Assembly (NCBI RefSeq): GCF_902833905.1
Contig: NZ_CADFGP010000035.1
Location: forward strand, 1 to 64,000
Origin: Paraburkholderia tuberum STM678
GTDB taxonomy: Bacteria; Pseudomonadota; Gammaproteobacteria; Burkholderiales; Burkholderiaceae
Reading direction: 5' to 3'
DNA: 64,000 nt
Made by a program: the position numbers and the translations under genes. Below, in pieces: positions 17,735 through 27,462 of the stretch (position 1 is the stretch's first letter; each line of letters begins with the position of its first letter). A model generated the notes under the pieces. The model was not told where the DNA came from, did no database searches, and saw only the letters and a program-made list of their open reading frames with translations.

Positions 17735-18829
17735 ATGAAGAGAAGAAATCTGCTGACCGCTTTCGCTTGGGGTGCGGCGTCGCTGGCGCTTGCGGCGCCG
17801 CTCGCGCAAACCGCGCAGGCCGCCGACGTGCCGGGCGTCGCGTTCGTCTATCTCGGCAATCCGGGCGATGCCGGCTGGACCTACGCGCACGACCAGGGCT
17901 CGCGGGAAGCCGAAGCGAAGTTCGGCAACAGGATCAAGATCACGCGCGTCGAGAACGTGCCCGAATCGGCCGACTCCGAGCGCGTGTTCCGCGATCTCGC
18001 GAACAAGGGCAACAAGATCATCTTCGGCACGAGCTTTGGCTACCAGGACTTCGAGCTGAAGGTCGCGAAGGACTTCCCGGACACCATCTTCCTGCACGCG
18101 ACCGGCTACAAGAAGGCGCCGAACTTCGGCACCTACGACGTGCGCATGTACCAGGGCGCGTATCTGGCCGGCGTCGCCGCGGGCTACGTGACGAAGAGCA
18201 ACACGCTCGGCTTCGTCGCGTCGGTGCCGATTCCGGAAGTGGTGCGCAACATCAACGCGTTCACGCTCGGCGCGCGCTCGGTGAATCCGAAGGTGCATAC
18301 GAAGGTGATCTGGATCAACAGCTGGTTCGATCCGGGCAAGGAAAAGCAGGCCGCCGAAACGCTGATCGGCCAAGGCGCCGACGTGCTGCTGCAGAACACC
18401 GATTCGAGCGCGACGCTCGCGACCGCGTCGGAGAAGCACGTGCACGCGTTCGGCTGGGATTCGGACATGAAGAAGTTCGGTCCTGATGCGCATCTCGGCT
18501 CGGTGGTCGCGCACTGGGGCGTGTACTACAGCGCGGTGATCCAGCAGGTGCTCGACGGCAAGTGGACGAACGCTCCGGTGTGGTGGGGCATTCCGCAGAA
18601 GGCCGTCAACCTCGAGGACCTGAACACGTCGGCGATTCCGGCCGATGGGCAGAAGCAGGTTGCCGCGAAGCGCGACGAACTCGCGAGCGGCAAGCGCGAC
18701 GTGTTCACGGGCCCGATCAAGGATCAGTCGGGCACGGTGAAGGTGCCTGCAGGCAAGACGCTGACCGATCCGGAACTGCAGCGCCTGAACTGGTACGTGG
18801 AGGGTGTCGACGGGTCGCTGCCGAAGTAA
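17735..18829 (+). CDS. BMP family ABC substrate-binding protein
   Basis: A 364-residue periplasmic binding protein of the BmpA/Med (PnrA-like) family with an N-terminal signal peptide ending near AQAADVPG. PnrA-like segments include GVAFVYLGNPGDAGWTYAHD, SFGYQDF, GAYLAGVAAG and WINSWFDPGKEKQAA. Family members bind purine nucleosides or related purines. A strong terminator directly after the gene ends the four-gene operon. Confidence 0.92.
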   Translation: MKRRNLLTAFAWGAASLALAAPLAQTAQAADVPGVAFVYLGNPGDAGWTYAHDQGSREAEAKFGNRIKITRVENVPESADSERVFRDLANKGNKIIFGTSFGYQDFELKVAKDFPDTIFLHATGYKKAPNFGTYDVRMYQGAYLAGVAAGYVTKSNTLGFVASVPIPEVVRNINAFTLGARSVNPKVHTKVIWINSWFDPGKEKQAAETLIGQGADVLLQNTDSSATLATASEKHVHAFGWDSDMKKFGPDAHLGSVVAHWGVYYSAVIQQVLDGKWTNAPVWWGIPQKAVNLEDLNTSAIPADGQKQVAAKRDELASGKRDVFTGPIKDQSGTVKVPAGKTLTDPELQRLNWYVEGVDGSLPK

Positions 18830-18847
18830 ATCGGGCGGTCCGTTGTT

Positions 18848-18889
18848 GAAAAAAGCTGCGTCCAGCCCCGCCTGGACGCAGCTTTTCTG
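18848..18889. terminator. Bidirectional terminator between the BMP operon and the dodecin gene
   Basis: A 15-bp perfect stem, AAAAGCTGCGTCCAG (18851-18865) against CTGGACGCAGCTTTT (18872-18886), with a CCCCGC loop. A-rich and T-rich flanks let it work on both strands, for the importer on plus and for dodecin on minus. Confidence 0.9.
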
Positions 18890-18937
18890 TTTGCGGCTTG
18901 CGCGTGGCAACGGGCAAGCGTGTCGTGCGGTCGCCGC

Positions 18938-19147
18938 TCACTCCTCGATGCGCAGGCCGACCTTCAACGTTACCTGCCAGTACGCGACCTTGCCGTTCTC
19001 GATCTGGCCGCGCGTTTCCGTGACCTCGAACCAGTGCAGATTGCGCAGCGTTTCCGACGCTTTGGCAATCGCGGTGGTGATCGCGTCGTCGATCGATTTC
19101 TTCGACGAACCGGTCAGTTCGATCTTCTTGTAAACGTGTTCTGACAT
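18938..19147 (-). CDS. Dodecin family flavin-binding protein
   Basis: A 69-residue dodecin, a small protein that assembles into a hollow dodecamer storing flavins. [20 protein letters not shown] and [19 protein letters not shown] match the family. The Trp in LHWFEV and Gln in YWQVTLKVG are the flavin-stacking and flavin-contacting residues. It is monocistronic, with GGAGGAA before ATG. Confidence 0.95.
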   Translation of the reverse strand: MSEHVYKKIELTGSSKKSIDDAITTAIAKASETLRNLHWFEVTETRGQIENGKVAYWQVTLKVGLRIEE

Positions 19148-19413
19148 GAGTTCCTCCTTGGTGTGCGCCGCTGGTCAGTAAAACGCTGCTCGGAAACGTG
19201 CATGGAAAAAGTATAGGCAACGGTTCGCGCAGTCCGACGGACAGATGCGCCCTCGCCAGCGCAATCGCCTGCGCGGCGGATCAGACGCCGCCGCTCGAAC
19301 CATCGATACTGCACATCGCATGCCCGGTATCGCGCGACTTCAGCGCCTGGCGCGGTCGCTATCATCTGTACGCAACATAAGCGATTCAATCTGATAGCCG
19401 ACGAGGTTCGAAC

Positions 19414-19742
19414 GTGGAAACTGGTTTTTGCGGCCCCGGCCTGATGGGCGCGCCGATGATCCGGCACCTGCTGCGCCGCGCCGCATGCGCTGGATCGTCG
19501 ATCATTCGAGCATTGCGCCGGCCGCGACGCGCGCGCTGGCGCGGCGGGTGGCGGATTTCGGCGAGGCGGGCGGGGGGCGGACGGCGCGGCGGGGGAGCGC
19601 CTACGAGGCGGGCACGCCGATGCCGGTCGCGTCGACGGTCCAGCAATTGTTGCGACTGGGTGCCGCGATGGGGCTCGCCGACGCGGATTTTTCGGCCTTC
19701 ATCGACATTCTGCAGACGCCGCGCGGCGGCTCGAGCGGGTGA
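19414..19742 (+). pseudogene. Decayed GlxR/GarR-type 2-hydroxy-3-oxopropionate (or 3-hydroxyisobutyrate) reductase
   Basis: Three collinear fragments of the beta-hydroxyacid dehydrogenase family survive in about 330 bases, against a normal gene of about 880. The NAD-binding N-terminus GFCGPGLMGAPMIRHLLRR is in one frame from a GTG at 19414. After about 19480 the frame changes to give VDHSSIAPAATRALARRVADFG. A further in-frame deletion joins this to the C-terminal AGTPMPVASTVQQLLRLGAAMGLADADFSAFIDIL, ending at TGA. Most of the Rossmann and central helical domain is gone. In other bacteria this enzyme handles tartronate semialdehyde made from glyoxylate, the end product of the allantoin genes nearby. 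Confidence 0.78.
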
Positions 19743-19835
19743 CGCGGGCCGCGCCGGAACAACTGTCCGGTTGAAATCTCCAAACCTGCTAAAATATTAG
19801 GTTTTTCGCCGATATCACATTCAAAGGGACGCGCT

Positions 19836-21428
19836 GTGCTGTCTACTGCCAATATCACCATGCAATTCGGGCCGAAGCCCCTCTTCGAGAACATTTCGGT
19901 CAAATTTGGGGGAGGGAATCGCTATGGCCTGATCGGTGCGAACGGCTGCGGTAAATCCACCTTCATGAAGATTCTCGGCTCGGATCTCGAGCCCAGCTCG
20001 GGCAACGTGATGCTCGAGCCGAACGTGCGTCTGGGCAAGCTGCGCCAGGACCAGTTCGCGTACGAAGACGTGCGCGTGCTCGACGTCGTGATGATGGGCC
20101 ACGCAGAAATGTGGGCCGCGATGACCGAGCGCGACGCGATCTACGCAAACCCCGACGCGACCGACGACGACTACATGCACGCGGCCGAGCTCGAAGCGAA
20201 GTTCGCCGAGTACGACGGCTACACGGCCGAAGCGCGCGCGGGCGAGCTGCTGCTCGGCATCGGCATCGCGATCGAAGACCACAACGGCCCGATGAGCAAC
20301 GTGGCGCCCGGCTGGAAGCTGCGCGTGCTGCTCGCGCAGGCGCTGTTCTCGAAGCCGGACGTGCTGCTGCTGGATGAGCCGACCAACAACCTCGACATCA
20401 ACTCGATCCGTTGGCTGGAAGATGTTCTCAACCAGTACAACTCGACGATGATCATCATCTCGCACGACCGGCACTTCCTGAACCAGGTCTGCACGCACAT
20501 GGCCGACATGGACTACGGCACGCTGAAGGTCTATCCGGGCAACTACGACGACTACATGCTAGCCAGCACGCAGGCGCGCGAGCGTCAGCAGGCCGCCAAC
20601 GCGAAGGCGAAGGAGCGCGTGGCCGATCTGCAGGACTTCGTGCGCCGCTTCTCGGCGAACAAGTCGAAGGCGCGCCAGGCCACCAGCCGTCTGAAGATGA
20701 TCGACAAGATCAAGATCGAGGAATTCAAGCCGTCGTCGCGGCAGAACCCGTTCATCCGCTTCGAGTTCGAGAAGAAGCTGCACAACATCGCGGTGGTCGC
20801 CGACAGCATCTCCAAGAAATACGAGCGCTCGATCTTCAATAACTTCAGCATCAGCGTGCAGCCGGGCGAGCGCATCGCGATCATCGGCGAGAACGGCGCG
20901 GGCAAGACCACGCTGCTGCGCTCGCTGCTCGGCAATCTGCAACTCGACCACGGCACGGTGAAGTGGGCGGAAAACGCCAACGTCGGCTACATGCCGCAAG
21001 ACACGTACGAAGAGTTTCCGGGCGACGTCACGCTGATGGACTGGATCGACCAGTACCGCAAGGAAGGCGACGACGAGCAGATGGTGCGCGGCACGCTCGG
21101 CCGGCTGCTGTTCAATGCGGACGACATCCGCAAGTCGGTCAAGGTGCTGTCGGGCGGCGAGAAGGGCCGCATGATCTGGGGCAAGCTGATGCTGGGCCGC
21201 CACAACGTGCTGCTGATGGACGAGCCGACCAACCACATGGATATGGAGTCGATCGAGTCGCTGCAGATCGCGCTCGACAAGTTCGACGGCACGCTGATTT
21301 TCGTCTCCCACGACCGCGAGTTCGTGAGCGGCCTCGCGAACCGGATCATCGAAGTGAAGACCAATGGCACGCTGAACGACTTCGGTGGCAACTATGAGGA
21401 CTTCCTGACGAGTCAGGGCGTGCAATAA
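19836..21428 (+). CDS. ybiT: ABC-F family ATPase (YbiT-like)
   Basis: A 530-residue cytosolic tandem ATPase of the ABC-F class, which acts on ribosomes rather than membranes. It has Walker A1 GANGCGKST, Walker [12 protein letters not shown], a charged linker (about 245-320 with [10 protein letters not shown]), Walker A2 GENGAGKTT, signature LSGGEKGRM and [11 protein letters not shown]. The start is a GTG with AAAGGGA seven bases upstream. No membrane segments are present. A terminator follows. Confidence 0.94.
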   Translation: MLSTANITMQFGPKPLFENISVKFGGGNRYGLIGANGCGKSTFMKILGSDLEPSSGNVMLEPNVRLGKLRQDQFAYEDVRVLDVVMMGHAEMWAAMTERDAIYANPDATDDDYMHAAELEAKFAEYDGYTAEARAGELLLGIGIAIEDHNGPMSNVAPGWKLRVLLAQALFSKPDVLLLDEPTNNLDINSIRWLEDVLNQYNSTMIIISHDRHFLNQVCTHMADMDYGTLKVYPGNYDDYMLASTQARERQQAANAKAKERVADLQDFVRRFSANKSKARQATSRLKMIDKIKIEEFKPSSRQNPFIRFEFEKKLHNIAVVADSISKKYERSIFNNFSISVQPGERIAIIGENGAGKTTLLRSLLGNLQLDHGTVKWAENANVGYMPQDTYEEFPGDVTLMDWIDQYRKEGDDEQMVRGTLGRLLFNADDIRKSVKVLSGGEKGRMIWGKLMLGRHNVLLMDEPTNHMDMESIESLQIALDKFDGTLIFVSHDREFVSGLANRIIEVKTNGTLNDFGGNYEDFLTSQGVQ

Positions 21429-21464
21429 GCGCTTCGGTTCACGCTGATCGAATCGCGTCACAGC

Positions 21465-21497
21465 AAAAAGCCCGCTTCGTCGAAGCGGGCTTTTTTT
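21465..21497. terminator. Bidirectional terminator between ybiT and the DUF1289 gene
   Basis: AAAAAGCCCGCTTC, 3-base loop GTC, then GAAGCGGGC and seven T. The A tract on the left makes it work on the minus strand for the convergent DUF1289 gene as well. Confidence 0.92.
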
Positions 21498-21535
21498 ATG
21501 GTCGCGTCAACGTGCGATGCGCGCAACGAACACCC

Positions 21536-21739
21536 TCACACCTTGTCGTTCTGAAACCGCATCGCCGTGCCTTCCCGTTCGATCCGAGTCCAGATCGCGC
21601 GCTTTTCCTCGTCGCTCAGAAACACCCAGTTCGACACTTCGGTGGCGGTGCGGCCGCAGCCTTTACAGACCTCGTCGAAGAGCGTGGAGCAGACGCCGAT
21701 GCACGGGCTGTCGGGAAGATCGTGGAGATTCGAAGTCAT
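21536..21739 (-). CDS. DUF1289 domain-containing small protein
   Basis: A 67-residue protein with the DUF1289 cysteine pattern: SPCIGVCSTLFDEVCKGCGRT, four cysteines likely to hold a metal, followed by EVSNWVFLSDEEKRAIW. The family's biochemical role is not established. The start at 21739 gives MTSNLHDLPDSPC; an upstream in-frame start would add an untypical 22-residue tail. Confidence 0.9.
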   Translation of the reverse strand: MTSNLHDLPDSPCIGVCSTLFDEVCKGCGRTATEVSNWVFLSDEEKRAIWTRIEREGTAMRFQNDKV

Positions 21740-21862
21740 CGGAAACCTTGAGGCGGGGAGGCGAAGTCCCGCTATGTTAACCGATGCGCGCCGCGCGCCT
21801 TGCATGCGCCGCTCAGCGTCGTGCGAACTTCATGTCAATTGCGCTGACCTTTGCGTCTGCGA

Positions 21863-22560
21863 TCACGCCGAAGTCGCCAGTTGCCACATCAGCGCGCCAT
21901 TGAGCGCAATGATGAAACGCCGCCGACAGCCATGACAGCACGAGCGGCACGCCGTGCACGCGCCAGCCGCGCATCAGCGCCGCAGCGGACGCGCAGCGGA
22001 TCAGCGGCACGACCGCGAGCGGCAATTGCAAGCTCAGCACGACCTGGCTCGCGACCAGCAACTGATTCGAGCCATGCTGACCGAACACGCCTACCGCGAG
22101 CAGGGCCGGCCCGATCGCGAGCGCACGCGTGAGCAGCGCGCGTTTCCAGCGCGGTAACCGCAGCCGCCGCAGGAAGCCCTCCATCACCGTCTGACCGGCC
22201 AGCGTCCCGGTGACGGTCGCGCTGAGTCCACACGCGAGCAGCGCCGTCGCGAACAGGATGCCGGCCCAGCGGCTGCCGACGAGCGGCGCGATCAGCCGAT
22301 GCGCATCGGCCAGATCGGTCACGTCGCGATGACCGCTGGCATAGAACACGGCCGCCGCGACGATCAGCAGCGCCGCGTTGATCACGAACGCGAACGCAAG
22401 CGAGCCGAAAGTATCGAGATTGACGACGTGCAGCGCGATCTTGATCTGCGCGTCGCTGCCAGGTCGCGCCCGCGATCAGCGCGCCGGCGCCGAGGAACGA
22501 GAACCAGTGCGCGGGACGCATCGGCTCGCCCGGCAGGCGCCGGCGCCGGTCGGGACGCAT
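21863..22560 (-). pseudogene. Decayed NRAMP family divalent metal transporter (MntH-like)
   Basis: Remnant of a normally 420-450-residue Mn/Fe transporter. An N-terminal piece (22560 to about 22470, ending HWFSFLGAGALIAGA) is followed by loss of roughly half the protein and a frame change. The rest reads from IKIALHVVNLDTFGSLAFAF through the NRAMP segments SATVTGTLAGQTVMEGFL and LQLPLAVVPLI. A second frameshift lies near 21905. In the shifted frame FIIALNGALMWQLATSA runs to the original stop (21863-21865), while the unshifted frame reads on to 21813. Two frameshifts plus the deletion make it nonfunctional. Confidence 0.82.
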
Positions 22561-23115
22561 CGCGAAAGGATTGGTGTTGATCGTGCCAGAGCTTGTGGGA
22601 AACGCATCCTGTTGCACGTCACATGCCCATCGCACGCGCGCAGCGGCGGGCCGGCCATCGCGCGACGACGTCGCGCAATACGCATCAAAAGATCATGATA
22701 GGAGCATTCGAGCCGTCGTGGCGGCGCCGCGGCGCATGAAAGGCGCGCCGGACGCCGACGCGGCTCTGCACCGGCAAGCACCGTCCGGCACTCGCGCGCG
22801 CCAGAGCGGCGCACCGCCCAGGTGCGAGCCAACGCCGAGCTGACAACCAGATAACAGCGACGCGATGAAACCCTCGCAGCCTGTGCCCAGCGCGGATAAA
22901 GCGCGGCCGACGTCCGCGTATTTTTCGGTAGACACGGGCCGATAACCCGTTAAAATTTCGCCCATTTTGCAAGGGTGCGGCCAGAGCCTGTACCGTTTGC
23001 GCGACAGCTCCGGGTTTTTTTTTGTGTGGGCAATAATTGGTGGTAGTTTTCGGGGTTTTCAGGGGACCGTGCGGGCGACGGCGCGGCTTGAGTGACGAGA
23101 GGATCGGAGAACGGG
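22561..23115. other. Intergenic region upstream of the polyamine operon
   Basis: 555 bases without a supported gene. A 90-codon frame on the minus strand (22693-22965) has no family resemblance. A run of nine T at about 23014-23022 and AT-rich flanks just upstream of the binding-protein gene are likely promoter material. No exact boxes could be fixed. Confidence 0.45.
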
Positions 23116-24216
23116 ATGAACAAGCGGATAGTGGGGCATATGGCGGCGCTGATCTTGTGCGCGGCGCCGTGGTTGACGGCCGCTGCGAAGGATACGCAGC
23201 TCAACGTGTATAACTGGTCCGACTACATCGCGAAGGACACGATACCGAACTTCACCAAACAGACCGGCATCCAGGTCAAGTACGACAACTACGACAGCGA
23301 CGACACGCTGCAGGCGAAGCTGCTCGCCGGCAATTCGGGCTACGACATCGTCGTGCCGACCAGCAACTACGCGGGCAAGCAGATCGCCGCGGGCATCTTC
23401 GAGCCGCTCGACAAATCGAAGCTGCCGAACCTGAAGTACCTCGACCCGTCGCTGATGGCGCTCGTCGCCGGCGCCGATCCGGGCAACAAGTACGTGGTGC
23501 CCTGGGCGTACGGCACGACCGGCCTCGGCTACAACGTGACGAAGGTCCAGCAGATCCTCGGCAAGGACGCGCCGCTCGATAGCTGGGACATCCTGTTCAA
23601 GCCGGAATACATCTCGAAGCTCAAGGCCTGCGGCGTGTCGGTGCTCGACGCGCCGGACCAGATGTTCGCAGCCGCGCTGCACTACATAGGCAAAGACCCG
23701 ATGAGCACGAACCCGGCCGACTACCGCGCCGCGCTCGCGATGCTGAAAAAGATCCGCCCGTACATCACCCAGTTCAACTCGTCGGGCTACATCAACGACC
23801 TCGTCGGCGGAGACATCTGCTTCGCGTACGGCTGGTCGGGCGACGTCGTGATCGCCAAGCATCGCGCGATCGAGGCGAAGAAGCCGTACAAGATCGAGTA
23901 CTTCGTGCCGAAGGGCGGCGCGCCGGTGTGGTTCGACGTGATGGCGATTCCGAAGGATGCGAAGCACAAGGAAGCCGCGCTCGAGTGGATCAACTACATC
24001 GAGACGCCGCAGGTGAACGCCGCGATCACCAACGCCGTGTACTACCCGAGCGTCAATATGGCAGCGCGCAAGTACGTGGACAAGGACGTCGCGAACGATC
24101 CGGCCGTGTACCCGTCGCCGGAAACCATCAAGACGCTGTTCCTGTTGAAACCGCTGCCGCAGGAAATCCAGCGGCTGCAAACGCGGCTGTGGACCGAGTT
24201 CAAGTCCGGCCGCTAG
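23116..24216 (+). CDS. potF: Polyamine ABC transporter periplasmic binding protein (PotF-like)
   Basis: A 366-residue spermidine/putrescine-binding protein with a signal peptide of about 25 residues ending in TAAA. LNVYNWSDYIAKDTIPNFTKQTGI is the family opening, followed by YDIVVPTSNYAGKQI and WAYGTTGLGYN. Acidic and aromatic residues typical of polyamine sites (for example WSGD in CFAYGWSGDVVIA) are present. ATG at 23116 with GGAGA seven bases upstream is preferred over a GTG at 23092. A hairpin separates it from potG. Confidence 0.92.
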   Translation: MNKRIVGHMAALILCAAPWLTAAAKDTQLNVYNWSDYIAKDTIPNFTKQTGIQVKYDNYDSDDTLQAKLLAGNSGYDIVVPTSNYAGKQIAAGIFEPLDKSKLPNLKYLDPSLMALVAGADPGNKYVVPWAYGTTGLGYNVTKVQQILGKDAPLDSWDILFKPEYISKLKACGVSVLDAPDQMFAAALHYIGKDPMSTNPADYRAALAMLKKIRPYITQFNSSGYINDLVGGDICFAYGWSGDVVIAKHRAIEAKKPYKIEYFVPKGGAPVWFDVMAIPKDAKHKEAALEWINYIETPQVNAAITNAVYYPSVNMAARKYVDKDVANDPAVYPSPETIKTLFLLKPLPQEIQRLQTRLWTEFKSGR

Positions 24217-24247
24217 GCGCGACAACAAACAGATAAGCAGCCTATGA

Positions 24248-24275
24248 AGCCCTCGGTGTTCACCGGGGGCTTTGT
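24248..24275 (+). terminator. Hairpin between potF and potG (terminator or attenuator)
   Basis: AGCCCTCGGTG (24248-24258) pairs with CACCGGGGGCT (24261-24271) with one U-G pair, followed by TTGTT. In this position it would set binding-protein expression above the membrane components, as is common in ABC importer operons. Confidence 0.6.
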
Positions 24276-24303
24276 TCGTCAAACGCCGGAGTGAAGCAGC
24301 ATT

Positions 24304-25473
24304 ATGATGAGTATTGACCAGCCGGGCGCGCTGGCCGCGACGGCCGTGCCGTCGACGGGCTCGAACGCCGTGACGGGCGACGCAGCGGAGCAGTTCATCC
24401 AGATCGTCGATGTCGTGAAGAAGTTCGGCGAGACCGTCGCGGTCAAAGGGGTCAATCTGACGGTGAAGAAGGGCGAGCTGTTCGCGCTGCTCGGCAGCTC
24501 GGGCTGCGGCAAGTCGACGTTGCTGCGCATGATGGCCGGGCTCGAAACCGTGACGTCGGGCAAGATCCTGATCGATGGCGAAGATCTCGCGCAACTGCCG
24601 CCGTATCGCCGGCCGGTCAACATGATGTTCCAGTCGTACGCGCTCTTTCCGCACATGACGGTCGAGGCGAACGTGGCGTTCGGTCTGAAGCAGGAAGGCG
24701 TGCCGAAGGCCGAGCTGAAAGACCGCCTGCACAACGCGCTGGAACTCGTGCAGATGGGCCGCTTCGCGAAGCGCAAGCCGCATCAGCTGTCGGGCGGGCA
24801 GCAGCAGCGCGTTGCGCTCGCGCGCTCGCTCGTCAAGCGGCCGAAGCTGCTGCTGCTCGACGAGCCGATGTCGGCGCTCGACAAGCAGATCCGCCAGCGC
24901 ACGCAGATCGAGCTCGTCAACATTCTCGACCAGGTCGGCGTCACCTGCATGATGGTCACGCACGATCAGGAGGAAGCGATGACGATGGCCAACCGCCTCG
25001 CCGTGATGAGCGAAGGCCAGATCGTGCAGCTCGGCACGCCGCACGAAGTCTACGAGTACCCGAACAGCCGTTTCTCGGCGGAATTCATCGGCTCGACCAA
25101 TCTGTTCGAAGGCCGCACGGTCGAGGACGAGCCCGATCACGTGTTCATCGAAACGCCGGATCTGACCTGCCATTTGCACGTCAATCACGGCATCACCGGT
25201 CCGCTAGGCATGCCGGTGACGATCTCGGTGCGCCCCGAACGCATCGCCCTCACGCGTAAGCCGCCGGAGGGCGCCTACAACTGGGGCAGGGGCGTCGTCA
25301 CGAATATCGCGTACATGGGCGGCTATTCGCTGTATCACGTGAAGCTCGACGGCGGCAAGACCGTGATCGCGAACGTGACGAGCCTGGCGCTCACCGAAAT
25401 CGATCCGCCATCCTGGGGCGACGAAGTCTACGTGCGCTGGAGCGCATCGGCCGGCGTGGTGCTGACGTCATGA
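24304..25473 (+). CDS. potG: Polyamine ABC transporter ATPase (PotG-like)
   Basis: A 389-residue import ATPase. Walker A is GSSGCGKST (about 64-72), the signature LSGGQQQRVALARSL, Walker B LLLLDEPMSALDKQIR, and the switch histidine follows in MMVTHDQEEAM. A C-terminal TOBE domain begins near 290. The overlap ATGA joins it to the first permease. Confidence 0.94.
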   Translation: MMSIDQPGALAATAVPSTGSNAVTGDAAEQFIQIVDVVKKFGETVAVKGVNLTVKKGELFALLGSSGCGKSTLLRMMAGLETVTSGKILIDGEDLAQLPPYRRPVNMMFQSYALFPHMTVEANVAFGLKQEGVPKAELKDRLHNALELVQMGRFAKRKPHQLSGGQQQRVALARSLVKRPKLLLLDEPMSALDKQIRQRTQIELVNILDQVGVTCMMVTHDQEEAMTMANRLAVMSEGQIVQLGTPHEVYEYPNSRFSAEFIGSTNLFEGRTVEDEPDHVFIETPDLTCHLHVNHGITGPLGMPVTISVRPERIALTRKPPEGAYNWGRGVVTNIAYMGGYSLYHVKLDGGKTVIANVTSLALTEIDPPSWGDEVYVRWSASAGVVLTS

Positions 25474-26402
25474 AAGAGGCGCTTTCGTCGTTTTTCGCGT
25501 GGTCCGTGCGGCGTCTGAAGTTCAGGGGACGCACCGCGGTGGTGGCGGGGCCGTTCATCTGGCTGCTGCTGTTCTTCCTCGTGCCGTTCCTGCTGGTCGT
25601 GAAGATCAGCTTCGCCGATTCGCAGCTCGGCATTCCGCCGTACACGCAGCTCGTCACCTTCGCGGAAGGCGCGCTGCACATCACGCTGGACCTGTCGCAC
25701 TACGCGTTTCTGTTGACCGACAGCCTGTACTTCGCGACCTATGTGAATTCGGTCGTGGTCGCGGCGATTTCGACCGTGCTGTGTCTGCTGATCGGCTATC
25801 CGATGGCGTACTACATCGCGCGCTCCAATCCGGCCACCCGCAATCTGCTGATGATGGCCGTGATGCTGCCATTCTGGACCTCGTTCCTGATCCGCGTGTA
25901 CGCATGGATCGGCATTCTGAAGAACAACGGGCTGCTGAATAACTTCCTGATGTCGGTCGGCCTGATCCATTCGCCGATCGAGCTGTATCACACGAACACG
26001 GCGGTCTATATCGGCATGGTCTATTCGTACCTGCCGTTTCTCGTGATGCCGCTGTACGCGCATCTCGTGAAAATGGACCTGACCTTGCTGGAAGCCGCCT
26101 ACGACCTCGGCGCGAAGCCGTGGAAGGCGTTCTGGCAGATCACGCTGCCGCTGTCGAAGAACGGCATCATCGCCGGCTGTCTGCTGGTGTTCATTCCGGC
26201 GGTCGGCGAGTACGTGATTCCCGAGCTGCTCGGCGGCGCGAACACGCTGATGATCGGCCGCGTGATGTGGAATGAGTTCTTCGACAACGCCGACTGGCCG
26301 ATGGCGTCCGCCGTCACATGCGCGATGGTGTTGCTGCTGCTGGTGCCGATGGCGCTGTTCCAGCATGCCCAGGCGAAGGCATTGGAGGAGGGCCGCCAAT
26401 GA
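25470..26402 (+). CDS. potH: Polyamine ABC transporter permease (PotH-like)
   Basis: A 310-residue inner-membrane permease of the PotB/PotH group, with about six membrane segments. The coupling-helix motif EAAYDLGAKPWKAFWQITLPLSKNGI is the EAA loop that contacts the ATPase. It starts inside the potG stop and ends overlapping potI by four bases. Confidence 0.93.
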   Translation: MKEALSSFFAWSVRRLKFRGRTAVVAGPFIWLLLFFLVPFLLVVKISFADSQLGIPPYTQLVTFAEGALHITLDLSHYAFLLTDSLYFATYVNSVVVAAISTVLCLLIGYPMAYYIARSNPATRNLLMMAVMLPFWTSFLIRVYAWIGILKNNGLLNNFLMSVGLIHSPIELYHTNTAVYIGMVYSYLPFLVMPLYAHLVKMDLTLLEAAYDLGAKPWKAFWQITLPLSKNGIIAGCLLVFIPAVGEYVIPELLGGANTLMIGRVMWNEFFDNADWPMASAVTCAMVLLLLVPMALFQHAQAKALEEGRQ

Positions 26403-27217
26403 AGCCGAATCGCATGCTGCAGCTGATCGCTCTGGGCATCGGCTTTCTGTTTCTGTATATCCCGATCGTCAGCCTCGTCGTGTATTCGTTCAACGAATCG
26501 CAACTGGTGACGGTGTGGACGCGCTTCTCGACGCGCTGGTACGCGGCGCTGTTGCAGGACGGCGAGCTGATCACGTCGGCGTGGCTGTCGCTGCGTATCG
26601 GCCTGCTCACGGCATTCGCGTCGGTGATCATCGGCACGTGGGCCGGCTTCGTGCTCGCGCGCATGGGGCGCTTTCGCGGCTTCACGCTGTACACCGGCAT
26701 GATCAACGCGCCGCTGGTGATCCCCGAAGTGATTCAGGGCATCTCGCTGTTGCTGCTGTTCATCGAAATGGCGCGCTGGATCGGCTGGCCGGCCGAACGC
26801 GGCATCTTCACGATCTGGATCGGTCACGTGATGCTGTGTATTTCGTACGTCGCGATCATCGTGCAATCGCGCGTGCGCGAACTGCATCCGTCGCTCGAGG
26901 AAGCCGCGCTCGACCTCGGCGCGACGCCGCTGCGCGTGTTCTTCTTCGTCACGCTGCCGCTGATTTCACAGGCGCTGGTGTCGGGCTGGCTGCTGTCGTT
27001 CACGCTGTCGATCGACGACCTCGTGCTGTCCGCCTTCCTGTCGGGTCCCGGCTCGACGACCTTGCCGCTCGTCGTGTTCTCGCGCGTGCGACTTGGTCTG
27101 AACCCGGAGATGAATGCGCTCGCGACGCTGTTCATCGCGGTCGTCACGGTCGGCGTCGTCGCGGCGAACTTCTTCATGCAGCGCGCGGAGCGCAGGCGGG
27201 CCGTGATGGCGGTTTGA
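26399..27217 (+). CDS. potI: Polyamine ABC transporter permease (PotI-like)
   Basis: A 272-residue permease of the PotC/PotI group. It shows IPIVSLVVYSFNES near the first helix, the EAA loop EEAALDLGATPLRVFFFVTLPLI, and SFTLSIDDLVLSAFLSGPG near the C-terminus. GGAGGAGGG lies before the overlapping start codon. It completes the importer. Confidence 0.93.
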   Translation: MKPNRMLQLIALGIGFLFLYIPIVSLVVYSFNESQLVTVWTRFSTRWYAALLQDGELITSAWLSLRIGLLTAFASVIIGTWAGFVLARMGRFRGFTLYTGMINAPLVIPEVIQGISLLLLFIEMARWIGWPAERGIFTIWIGHVMLCISYVAIIVQSRVRELHPSLEEAALDLGATPLRVFFFVTLPLISQALVSGWLLSFTLSIDDLVLSAFLSGPGSTTLPLVVFSRVRLGLNPEMNALATLFIAVVTVGVVAANFFMQRAERRRAVMAV

Positions 27218-27294
27218 GCTTGCGCGACGCGCGGGCATCGCGCGACGCGTGATCGAACTGGAAATCGCGGCCCTCACTTCTTCTGACGATAGCG

Positions 27295-27414
27295 ATGATC
27301 GAGTCCCTTCTGCGTGTGCTGGACTGGCAGCCGCTCTATCGGCTGTGGGAACTGATCGTGATCATCGTGAAGTTTCTGTGGGAGCTGTTGCAGTTGCTGA
27401 GCGGTGGCGGGTAA
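27295..27414 (+). CDS. Possible 39-residue single-pass membrane peptide
   Basis: A short frame after potI encodes a peptide with one hydrophobic segment (about residues 17-35, LWELIVIIVKFLWELLQLL), an acidic N-terminus and a glycine tail. The alternation of Trp, Leu, Ile and Val looks like a real membrane helix. The ribosome site is weak and no family is recognised, so it may be spurious. Confidence 0.35.
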   Translation: MIESLLRVLDWQPLYRLWELIVIIVKFLWELLQLLSGGG

Positions 27415-27462
27415 CGAATGCGCCGGCCCATGCCCGCGGCGCCGGATTGCCATTGTGCGGAC

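Noticed and set aside
22693-22965. A 90-codon minus-strand frame before potF
   Set aside because: No family resemblance, poor ribosome site, and it overlaps the probable promoter of the polyamine operon.
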